20,332 nt of DNA, from the IMG/VR virus record IMGVR_UViG_3300024302_000069, positions 1 through 20,332 of that record; one strand, given 5' to 3'. The notes under the pieces were generated by a model. The model ran no database searches. It worked only from the letters and a program-made list of their open reading frames with translations, and had not been told where the DNA came from. Each line of letters starts with the position of its first letter. Positions within the stretch are counted from its first letter, which is position 1. This DNA is from a virus. The translations under genes were made by a program, and so were the position numbers. Shown here one piece after another: positions 1-6,027 of the stretch.

Positions 1-12
1 TTTTAAAAACTA

Positions 13-41
13 TTGACACAATACCATAAATAAGTTATAAT
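13..41 (+). promoter_or_regulatory. Consensus sigma70 promoter of tnpB
   Basis: TTGACA at 13-18 and TATAAT at 36-41 are separated by exactly 17 bp, a textbook match at both boxes. The predicted transcript start near 48 gives a leader of about 25 nt before the tnpB ATG at 74. It is the only promoter seen here with a perfect -35; the phage-type promoters elsewhere rely on extended -10 boxes, which suits the idea that this unit is foreign to the phage. Confidence 0.75.
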
Positions 42-73
42 AGCTATTGAATACCAATTTTAAAAGGACTATA

Positions 74-1222
74 ATGTTAAAAGTTGTTAAAATTAGAATT
101 TATCCTAATATTGAACAAAAACAACTTATTCATAAAACATTTGGTTCATGTAGGTTTGTATATAATATTTTACTTGATGCTAAAATAAAAGCTTATGAAT
201 GCGGAGATAATTTATCTGCTCGTATGGATTTAAAACCACGATTAGTTCCTATGAAAAAAGCAAAAGGTGGAGAATTTTTAAAAGATGTTGATAGTACAGC
301 ATTACAAAACTCAGTATTAAAAATAGATATTGCTTATAAAAACTTTTTCAGAAGATTTAAACAAGGTGGAGCAGTTGGTTTTCCAAAATTTAAATCCAAA
401 CATCATTCAAGACAATCATATCAAACTTCAACAGCTTCAATAAAAAATAATAAATTATATCTTCCAAAAATAGGAAATATAAAATCTAAATTTCATCGTG
501 GCACACTTAATGGAAAAATAAAAACTGTAACAATATCTTTTGAAGCTAATCAATATTTTGCAAGTATTAATTATGAAGATGGATTAGAAGAAACTACCAA
601 AATTAATAATGGTAATACTATTGGAATTGATGTTGGTGTAAAAGTTTTTGCATATACAAGTGAAGATGAAGCTATAAATCCATTTAAGGAGCATAATCTT
701 AATAAAGATACAAAAAATATGATTAAAGCTCAAAAAGTTTTAACTAGAAGAAGAAAAGGTGGGAAAAATAGATTAAAAGCAAAAATAAAACTAGCTAAAA
801 AGCATTTAAAAATTAGAAATAAAAGAGATGATTTTTTACATAAAATTACACATAAACTTAGTGAAAACCAAACTATAAAAGTAGAAAATTTACAGATAAA
901 AAATATGTCAAAAAAAGCCAAAGGTTCAATAGAAAATCCAAATATAAGAGCAAGAGCAAAAGCTGGACTTAATCGTTCAATATTACAACAGTCTTGGGGG
1001 AAGTTCTTTGAGATGTTAGAATATAAGTTAGATAAAAATGGTGGAGAATTAATTAAAGTTGACCCTAAATATACTTCACAAACTTGTTCATCATGTGGAT
1101 ATATTTCAAAAGATAATAGATTGACACAATCAAAATTTAAATGTATAAAATGTGAAAATACTTTAAATGCTGATTATAATGCTAGTCTAAATATATTAAA
1201 TGCGGTAGGGACTACCGTTTAA
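74..1222 (+). CDS. tnpB: TnpB RNA-guided endonuclease (IS200/IS605 OrfB family)
   Basis: 382-residue TnpB, the omega-RNA-guided DNA nuclease of IS200/IS605 and IS1341-type elements and the ancestor of Cas12. The N-terminus (MLKVVKIRIYPNIEQK) is the standard family opening. RuvC motif I is GIDVGVKVFAY, motif II is VENLQIKNM with its Glu, and motif III is NADYNASLNI with its Asp near the end. A zinc finger CSSCGY...CIKCEN lies between motifs II and III. All catalytic and metal-binding residues are present, so the protein looks active. I chose ATG at 74, not the in-frame TTG at 47, because AAGGA at 64-68 is well spaced and the family N-terminus begins there. No tnpA transposase lies on either side, although only 73 bp of upstream sequence is visible. 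Confidence 0.95.
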   Translation: MLKVVKIRIYPNIEQKQLIHKTFGSCRFVYNILLDAKIKAYECGDNLSARMDLKPRLVPMKKAKGGEFLKDVDSTALQNSVLKIDIAYKNFFRRFKQGGAVGFPKFKSKHHSRQSYQTSTASIKNNKLYLPKIGNIKSKFHRGTLNGKIKTVTISFEANQYFASINYEDGLEETTKINNGNTIGIDVGVKVFAYTSEDEAINPFKEHNLNKDTKNMIKAQKVLTRRRKGGKNRLKAKIKLAKKHLKIRNKRDDFLHKITHKLSENQTIKVENLQIKNMSKKAKGSIENPNIRARAKAGLNRSILQQSWGKFFEMLEYKLDKNGGELIKVDPKYTSQTCSSCGYISKDNRLTQSKFKCIKCENTLNADYNASLNILNAVGTTV

Positions 1223-1306
1223 GCCTTTTTAATCTAAGCATTAGCTTGGAGTTTCTAGGAAGCTCCACCCTTTAGGGTGGGGTAGTTCACAAACTATACT
1301 TTTTTT
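1150..1306 (+). ncRNA. Probable omega-RNA (reRNA) with guide, 3' end of the tnpB unit
   Basis: TnpB proteins use a guide RNA derived from the 3' end of their gene plus the transposon right end, with the guide copied from flanking DNA. Three consecutive hairpins fit this: 1203-1208 with 1212-1217 (6 bp, 3-nt loop), 1234-1239 with 1244-1249 (one G-U, 4-nt loop) and 1263-1270 with 1275-1282 (8 bp, one G-U, loop TTTA). The family-typical end GGTAGTTCAC closes the element at 1290, so the guide would be about 1291-1306, an AT-rich stretch containing most of a run of eight T. The 5' boundary given here is a guess; known omega-RNAs can extend further into tnpB. Confidence 0.6.
1223..1290 (+). mobile_element. 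Right end of the IS200/IS605-type TnpB element
   Basis: The sequence after the tnpB stop ends in a stem-loop (CCACCC, TTTA, GGGTGG at 1265-1280) followed by GGTAGTTCAC at 1281-1290, the layout of subterminal-hairpin right ends in this family. There are no inverted terminal repeats and no target duplication, as expected for elements moved by a Y1 transposase. The left end is at or beyond the window start and cannot be defined. Confidence 0.65.
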
Positions 1307-1366
1307 TAAAATTATAAGAATAAAAAAATAAAAGGAAAATGAAAAAACTTTTGATAATATAAAGCA

Positions 1367-1399
1367 AAAAAGGTGAACCCTCAGAAAGTTCACCTTTTT
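1367..1399. terminator. Bidirectional Rho-independent terminator
   Basis: A perfect 12-bp stem (1367-1378 with 1388-1399) with a 9-nt loop has four A at its left foot and four T at its right foot, so it can stop transcription from both sides. It separates the TnpB unit from the phage genes. Confidence 0.85.
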
Positions 1400-1492
1400 C
1401 TTGATAAAATTTGCATCTAACCGCTTAATATTCATCTTGAGTTATTTTATATAAAAATGACTTAAGTCAACATTAAATCAATGAAATATAGT

Positions 1493-1498
1493 TATACT
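1493..1498 (+). promoter_or_regulatory. Possible -10 box for the small-gene cluster
   Basis: TATACT at 1493-1498, in AT-rich DNA 33 bp before the first small gene. No convincing -35 box is seen. It is the best candidate downstream of the terminator at 1367-1399. Confidence 0.35.
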
Positions 1499-1530
1499 AT
1501 TCAAAATATCAATAAAAACAGGTGGAAAAT

Positions 1531-1869
1531 ATGAACAATAGAAAAATTATGAGGAAAAATTATGCAATTTTCCGTAAGTTACTTAAGAAATATGAATGGA
1601 GATATAAAATTATTAATACCATAATCAGCACCGTTCGAATTAATGTTCGCGTTGTTGACCCTAAAAGCAATGAGATTTTATTTTCCGCCGTTTATGATGT
1701 AGGACTTAACTCTCTAACAGCTATTAACATTGAGTACTCTGAAAGTATTAAGTCAAAAGTTGAATCAATAGATGAAGAGTATTTAGAATATTTTATATCC
1801 TTAACAATAGAGGAGATAATAGACCAAGAAATAGAGGGGATGTTAGACCAAGAAATAGCTTTCTTTTGA
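1531..1869 (+). CDS. Hypothetical protein, 112 residues
   Basis: I do not recognise this protein. The first 40 residues are basic (MNNRKIMRKNY, then LLKKYEWRYK). The middle (about 35-70) looks like beta strands (STVRINVRVVDP, EILFSAVYDVG). The last 35 residues are acidic and helical with a repeated DQEIEGMLDQEIA pattern. Such charge polarity is common in small phage nucleic-acid-associated proteins, but no function can be assigned. I chose ATG 1531 because AGGTGG at 1520-1525 sits 5 nt upstream; the GTG at 1522 lies inside that ribosome binding site. It is the first gene after the terminator and is followed 17 nt later by the next gene, so the two are probably co-transcribed. Confidence 0.75.
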   Translation: MNNRKIMRKNYAIFRKLLKKYEWRYKIINTIISTVRINVRVVDPKSNEILFSAVYDVGLNSLTAINIEYSESIKSKVESIDEEYLEYFISLTIEEIIDQEIEGMLDQEIAFF

Positions 1870-1886
1870 GGAGAAGGAAAGTTACA

Positions 1887-2228
1887 ATGAATATATTTAA
1901 AAATCTATTTAAACAAATATTACAAAAGCCAAAAGTCAAAAAAAATTCATTTATTGCTATAATGAACAAGCATGAAAGAGAAGCTTATCATTTGGACTTA
2001 TTAGATGAAGAAGCTAGATTAATAAAAAGAAAAGAAGAATTGATAAGCTATAGAGACTTTTTTAAAGATGAACATATCGAAAAAGAAAAAAAATTTATAG
2101 CTTTGCATTTAAAAGCACTTGATGAGCTAATAAAAATAACAAGAGACAGGGCATTATTGTTAAATTATACTGTTTTAAAAAATGGTGATGCAAAAAGAGA
2201 TGGCTCATGCTTTTCTGATTTAGAGTAA
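1887..2228 (+). CDS. Hypothetical coiled-coil protein, 113 residues
   Basis: Unrecognised. The N-terminus is amphipathic and basic (MNIFKNLFKQILQKPKVKKN). A long charged helix follows (about residues 30-90, rich in E, K, R and L), which predicts a coiled coil. It contains HLDLLDE, a heptapeptide also found in the membrane protein encoded at 2288-2530. ATG 1887 is preceded by AAGGA at 1874-1878 (8 nt spacing); an in-frame TTG at 1866 overlaps the previous stop but has no binding site. The protein is cytoplasmic by appearance. Confidence 0.72.
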   Translation: MNIFKNLFKQILQKPKVKKNSFIAIMNKHEREAYHLDLLDEEARLIKRKEELISYRDFFKDEHIEKEKKFIALHLKALDELIKITRDRALLLNYTVLKNGDAKRDGSCFSDLE

Positions 2229-2287
2229 TGATGCTATCGTATTAATAGTACTTCATATATAAAACATTTATAAATCAAGGAGAAATA

Positions 2288-2530
2288 ATGGACTCGAAGA
2301 GACAGTATATCACAACACTTATTATTGGAGGAATAATTGAAATATTAGGACTATTAATTATCATTGCAGTGACATCTTGGGAACTAGCACTAGGTGTACA
2401 TATACTTATACTAGGAATAATAGTTGTAAATAATGCAGAGAAATATAAGCATTTGGATTTGCTTGATGAAAGTTTAGATTTGCTAAATAAGAAAAGTGAT
2501 AAAAAATATGAGGAGAAGATAAATAAATGA
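2288..2530 (+). CDS. Small membrane protein with two transmembrane helices, 80 residues
   Basis: Two hydrophobic segments are separated by a short turn: about residues 9-28 (TLIIGGIIEILGLLIIIAV) and 33-48 (LALGVHILILGIIVV). A charged, helical C-terminal tail follows (KYKHLDLLDESLDLLNKKSDKK). With a basic N-terminus and basic tail, both ends would face the cytoplasm, a helical-hairpin topology. Holins and superinfection-exclusion proteins can look like this, but there is no endolysin nearby and no specific match, so I leave the function open. AAGGAG at 2277-2282 supports ATG 2288. Its stop overlaps the next start by ATGA (2527-2530). The motif HLDLLDE recurs from the preceding gene. Confidence 0.72.
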   Translation: MDSKRQYITTLIIGGIIEILGLLIIIAVTSWELALGVHILILGIIVVNNAEKYKHLDLLDESLDLLNKKSDKKYEEKINK

Positions 2531-2811
2531 AAATATTGCAAGGATATAGCAAAATATCTCGGTTTAAACAAAAAATAATAGATATTATAAACTTATACAA
2601 AAAAGATGACAAGAAGCTTACAAAAAAAGAATTAAAACTACTAGAAATAGATAAATTAGAAAAGCAAATACATTATCATTATTCAAGACTTAAGGATAGT
2701 CATAGACCCAAATATCACAAAGAACAAATAACTAAACTTAGAATTAAAAAGAGAACTGCAAATAATGTATATAGAAAAATGAAGAAAGAAAAAAAGCCTT
2801 TCAGTGCCTGA
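2527..2811 (+). CDS. Hypothetical Lys-rich protein, 94 residues
   Basis: A very basic helical protein (KKDDKKLTKKELKLLEIDKL, then LRIKKRTANNVYRKMKKEKK) with no recognised domain. It could bind nucleic acid, but this rests on charge alone. Its ATG overlaps the previous stop (ATGA, 2527-2530) and AGGAG lies at 2511-2515, so translation is probably coupled to the membrane-protein gene. Its 3' end overlaps the four-cysteine mini-protein gene by 8 nt. Confidence 0.68.
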   Translation: MKILQGYSKISRFKQKIIDIINLYKKDDKKLTKKELKLLEIDKLEKQIHYHYSRLKDSHRPKYHKEQITKLRIKKRTANNVYRKMKKEKKPFSA

Positions 2812-2968
2812 TAGAATATATAGGAATAGTGATTGTGAATTTTGCATATTAGAATTTACCACACCGCTAGTAATAAAATATCAAAAATCAAAAGATAGAC
2901 ATATTTGTGTGTGTACAGAATGCTATAGTAAAATCAAAAAAGATTTAAAAAGGACAAGCAAAATATGA
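2804..2968 (+). CDS. Four-cysteine (zinc-ribbon-like) mini-protein, 54 residues
   Basis: A short frame with a GTG start at 2804, overlapping the end of the preceding gene by 8 nt. Upstream the frame is closed by TGA at 2780-2782 and GTG is the only usual start in between. The product has C11-x2-C14 and C35-x-C37-x2-C40 (DCEFC..., then HICVCTECY), the spacing of a small zinc ribbon or treble clef, followed by a basic helix (KIKKDLKRTSKI). That arrangement suggests a DNA- or RNA-binding mini-protein, but the family is not recognised. It is linked to the next frame by ATGA at 2965-2968 and lies two frames upstream of the helicase, so a role in the same replication or transcription process is plausible. 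Confidence 0.6.
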   Translation: MPDRIYRNSDCEFCILEFTTPLVIKYQKSKDRHICVCTECYSKIKKDLKRTSKI

Positions 2969-3039
2969 TTAAATTAATTCAACTGGATAATCCTGAAATA
3001 TCTAAAGAGATTGAGGAAAAAATAATAGAGAAATGGTAG
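2965..3039 (+). CDS. Possible 24-residue peptide ORF bridging to the helicase
   Basis: ATG 2965 overlaps the stop of the four-cysteine gene (ATGA), and AAAGGA at 2949-2954 lies 10 nt upstream. The product (MIKLIQLDNPEISKEIEEKI, then IEKW) is a short acidic-basic helix. Its stop (TAG 3037-3039) overlaps the helicase ATG at 3033, so ribosomes ending here could restart on the helicase, which has no strong binding site of its own. It may be a real peptide or only a translational coupling leader. Confidence 0.4.
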   Translation: MIKLIQLDNPEISKEIEEKIIEKW

Positions 3040-4244
3040 AGTTGTTTCCCCATCAGAAAAAGTTAGTAAGTGTTTCATCACCTATTTTTAATAAATATGG
3101 CTTAGTTTATCTAGTAGCAGAGCCAAGAGTTGGTAAAACTTTATCAGCAATATTTTTAGCAAAAGATAAATATAAAAACATATTAGTTTTAACAAAAAAA
3201 AGTGCAATGAGTAGTTGGCTTAAAGATTTAGAACTTGCACAATGTGATAATTTTACGGTTATAAATTATGATAGCTTACATAAAGTGGATGGTGAATTTG
3301 ATTTATTAATTTGCGATGAAGCTCACTCGATGAGTAGATTTCCTAAACCTGCCAAAAGAACTGAAAAAATAAAAGAAAGATTTGAACATTTACCAATTAT
3401 TTTTATATCAGCTACACCAAGTGCAGAATCATACTCACAACTATTTCATCAGTTTTGGATATCAAATAAAAGTCCATATAGAGAAAAAAATTTTACCCAA
3501 TGGTACAAAAAAAACGGAATTGATGACAGCTTTATAGTTCGTGGAAGAAGAGTTAAACCATATAAAAAAGTAAATCCAAATGTTTACGATATGGTAAAGC
3601 ATTTAATGGCTGATATGTCTAAGATAGATGCTGATTTTGATGTTTTAGTGCAAGAGAGAGTACATTATTTGGATATGCCTTATGAATTGAAATTGATATC
3701 AAATAAAATGCAAGAGGGTGAAATTACTATTGATAGTGTAAAGCTTGATAAATTAGAAGGTGCTAAAAAAATAAATAAATTACATCAGGTAGCTGGTGGC
3801 ACCTTGAAGTTGACAGATGAAAAAAGTATTATTCTAAGTAGATATAAAGTAGATTATATTAAAAGAAATAGCACCAATACTAAAAAAGTTGTGGTTTTAT
3901 GCAATTATATAGAAGAAAGAAAACTTTTATTAAATGAACTATTTAAGGCTACTGAGGATATTGATGATTTTAAACATGGTGATGCTTCATTTTTTGTGGG
4001 TCATATTAAAAAATATTCTGAGGGTGTGGATTTTAGTTATGCGGATACAATGATAATATATTCATTAAATTTTAGTGCAACTACTTATTTGCAGTCCAAA
4101 GACAGATTAGCTAAAAAAACAAGAAAAGATAAAATAGTAGTTCATTATTTAATCGCTAAAAATACTATAGATGAATATGTGCTAAATGCGGTTAAATCAA
4201 AAAAGAATTTCACCTCAAGTTATTATAAAAATATAAGGCTTTAG
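3033..4244 (+). CDS. SNF2-like superfamily 2 DNA helicase/translocase
   Basis: 403-residue ATP-dependent translocase of the compact phage SNF2 type. Motifs in order: FPHQ at 5-8 (Q-motif-like), Walker A AEPRVGKT at 29-36, DEAH at 95-98, SATP at 126-129, and a motif VI-like QSKDRLAK at about 354. The LIAKNTIDEYV that follows is typical of the end of the SNF2 helicase core. The arginine usual in HRxGQ of motif VI is replaced (DRLAKKTR), so the exact arginine finger is unclear. Phage relatives usually sit in replication or recombination modules. Here the gene closes a rightward small-gene operon and converges on the terminase gene. The ATG overlaps the preceding 24-codon frame. It is slightly shorter than many phage SNF2 helicases but has both RecA lobes. 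Confidence 0.85.
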   Translation: MVELFPHQKKLVSVSSPIFNKYGLVYLVAEPRVGKTLSAIFLAKDKYKNILVLTKKSAMSSWLKDLELAQCDNFTVINYDSLHKVDGEFDLLICDEAHSMSRFPKPAKRTEKIKERFEHLPIIFISATPSAESYSQLFHQFWISNKSPYREKNFTQWYKKNGIDDSFIVRGRRVKPYKKVNPNVYDMVKHLMADMSKIDADFDVLVQERVHYLDMPYELKLISNKMQEGEITIDSVKLDKLEGAKKINKLHQVAGGTLKLTDEKSIILSRYKVDYIKRNSTNTKKVVVLCNYIEERKLLLNELFKATEDIDDFKHGDASFFVGHIKKYSEGVDFSYADTMIIYSLNFSATTYLQSKDRLAKKTRKDKIVVHYLIAKNTIDEYVLNAVKSKKNFTSSYYKNIRL

Positions 4245-4339
4245 TTTAAGCTAAAAGTGGTTATAATTTTATTGCTTGTGGCTTGTCTCACTTGTGCCTT
4301 ATAAAAAAATCATATACCTCCTTGATTTTGAGTAAAATT

Positions 4340-4378
4340 AAAATGAGTTTTGGTCATCCAACTGCTAAAACTCATTTT
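4340..4378. terminator. Rho-independent terminator between convergent helicase and terminase genes
   Basis: A perfect 12-bp stem (4340-4351 with 4367-4378, AAAATGAGTTTT and its complement) has a 15-nt loop and is followed by T-rich sequence on the plus strand. The A-rich left foot gives a U-rich tail on the minus strand, so it may serve both genes. Confidence 0.8.
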
Positions 4379-4421
4379 TTTAATAAATTCCAAAAAAATT
4401 AAGCAAATATTTAATCAAACT

Positions 4422-4430
4422 TGATATAAT
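4422..4430 (+). promoter_or_regulatory. Perfect extended -10 pointing into the terminase 3' end
   Basis: TGATATAAT (TGn plus TATAAT) at 4422-4430. It is the same 9-mer as each half of the palindrome in the divergent head-gene control region. No plus-strand gene follows; transcription would begin near 4437, run antisense to the end of the large terminase gene, and enter the inverted repeat at 4438-4521. Confidence 0.45.
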
Positions 4431-4437
4431 TCCCCAT

Positions 4438-4521
4438 GATGGTGGATATTTCCTTTCGTAATGTTTTTTGACAAAAATATACCACTTTGTGGCATATTAA
4501 ATGTTATACTAATCCACCATC
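4438..4521. repeat. Nested inverted repeats at the terminase 3' end
   Basis: The outer arms are 10 bp and perfect: GATGGTGGAT at 4438-4447 and ATCCACCATC at 4512-4521. The inner arms, 4476-4485 with 4489-4498, form nine pairs with one A-C mismatch around a TTT loop. The outer right arm lies in the last codons of the terminase gene (its stop is at 4504-4506). It may be a structured RNA on either strand. Apart from this and the preceding promoter-like box, the 4245-4503 intergenic region shows only the terminator. Confidence 0.5.
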
Positions 4522-6027
4522 TCTTATAGTTCTCATTGGAACAGATGTTTTCCCACTGTAACACACATATCTAATTACATCATAGCAATGATCAGGTACC
4601 CCTTTTGATTCAACATCTATACCACCTTTATCTATTTTTAATGATGGGAAAGTTCTTGTAGAGTTCCTACAAGTATCTACAAAATATAAACATGGTTTTT
4701 CAGGCATATCTTTTAATCCTTCTGCTAACATACTTTTTATTTTCTGTAGTCCTGAGATTCTTGACCCATTACTTTTATCACTTTTTACAAAATGTACTCC
4801 TAATTCTGCAAATTGATTAGCTATCGTGTCTAAACTGCTTTCTTTATTCCATATTGCGGTATCTGCACGACCTGCATATATTTTAGGTGTACAATATGTC
4901 GCTTTGATATATTCTTCCACTTTTAAAGCATTTTCTGATTGTTCAGGTATTGCATGATATAGCCCTTTGTCTTTTTCATCTCCACCATAAAATTCATGTA
5001 CAAATATAATACTTCCTTTTGGAGGGCAAAAAGTTTCTCCATTTAAAAAAGATATCTCTTCTCCGTTGGTGCGAATGTACCATAAAAAAGCATACGGAAC
5101 AGCAAGACCGTAATCATACCCACGATGAACAGTTGTGCCGTCAGGAATAAATATAGGTGATATAATGTGTTTACTTGGAGACCACTCATCAAATCCACCT
5201 AGAACTTTCATAGCATTCCAATCGCCATGTAATAATGCCATACTTTTTTCTTTGTCATCCATTCCTAACAGTCTTTTAATATCCTTATCACCTAGCTGAG
5301 GATTATCTGTAATTTTTGCAGGGATATAACATCTAGTATTCCCTAAATCGTCAGGTGGCTGAACAACAAATGGCTTTGCAGCGTTTACAAATTCATTTTT
5401 AAAATAATTTACTGTACTAGCAAAATATTCCTCACCTAGTAAAACTGGATTGGTCAGATACATTACTCTTGGCAATGTATTCTTCAAGTTAGGAGGAATG
5501 CTGTCTATTACATCTTGAACGACCCTAATCCTCGTGTTAATCTCTAAAAGTGCGCTCTTAGGGAAAGCTATAGCCTCATCAAATGCTATAAAGCCATACT
5601 CCCCACCTTGTATTTTACTAAGCTCATTGATATGATTCAGGTGCTTTAATCTAATAACACTTCCATTAATAAAAGATATCATAGGAGTTGGCTGCATCAC
5701 CACCTTACACACATTAACATCCACTAACTTTTGTAGCATTGCATAAAACCCCCCAGCTCCTTTCATGTGATTTTCTAAAAGCGATGTACTAACTCTTCTA
5801 AATAGTGCTGATGTGAAATTTGGTATCTGCAAACTATACAAAATACATGATGCCCTTGCTAAATAACTTTTACCACCACCAGCCGCACCACCATATAATG
5901 TTTCTGTACTCGGACAAGAATAAGCATATTTTTGCTTTGATGTTAAACTACCAGCTACTACTTCAATAGTCTCCTCAATAGCTTTAACTTGTTCTTTTGT
6001 ATATCCTATTTGCTTTGACTTGGACAA
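4504..6027 (-). CDS. terL: Phage terminase large subunit
   Basis: 507-residue packaging motor ATPase and nuclease that cuts phage DNA and pumps it through the portal. Walker A is GGAAGGGKS at 46-54; Walker B is FIAFDE at 146-151. The C-terminal RNase H-like nuclease shows its three acidic motifs: HRGYDYGLAVPYAF, AGRADTAIWN and VPDHCYDVIRY. The length is normal for the family. The start is TTG at 6027: AAAAGG at 6040-6035 sits 7 nt before it, and the next Met is beyond Walker A. It overlaps the portal gene's 3' end by 22 nt, so the two are translationally coupled, with portal first. It is transcribed away from the capsid genes and converges on the helicase gene. No small terminase subunit is recognised in the window. 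Confidence 0.95.
   Translation of the reverse strand: MSKSKQIGYTKEQVKAIEETIEVVAGSLTSKQKYAYSCPSTETLYGGAAGGGKSYLARASCILYSLQIPNFTSALFRRVSTSLLENHMKGAGGFYAMLQKLVDVNVCKVVMQPTPMISFINGSVIRLKHLNHINELSKIQGGEYGFIAFDEAIAFPKSALLEINTRIRVVQDVIDSIPPNLKNTLPRVMYLTNPVLLGEEYFASTVNYFKNEFVNAAKPFVVQPPDDLGNTRCYIPAKITDNPQLGDKDIKRLLGMDDKEKSMALLHGDWNAMKVLGGFDEWSPSKHIISPIFIPDGTTVHRGYDYGLAVPYAFLWYIRTNGEEISFLNGETFCPPKGSIIFVHEFYGGDEKDKGLYHAIPEQSENALKVEEYIKATYCTPKIYAGRADTAIWNKESSLDTIANQFAELGVHFVKSDKSNGSRISGLQKIKSMLAEGLKDMPEKPCLYFVDTCRNSTRTFPSLKIDKGGIDVESKGVPDHCYDVIRYVCYSGKTSVPMRTIRDGGLV

Noticed and set aside
47-73. TTG start adding nine residues to TnpB
   Set aside because: No ribosome binding site, lies at the predicted transcript start, and the family N-terminus begins at ATG 74.
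1241-1435. 64-codon minus-strand frame
   Set aside because: It covers the transposon right end and the terminator hairpin and is Phe/Leu-rich from A/T composition; no binding site or family.
2275-2612. Two minus-strand frames over the membrane-protein gene
   Set aside because: Antisense of a well-supported gene with binding site and coupled neighbours; hydrophobic only because of complementary A/T codons.
4468-4498. TTGACA at 4468-4473 as a -35 box
   Set aside because: No acceptable -10 at 16-18 bp; the sequence there belongs to the inner hairpin.
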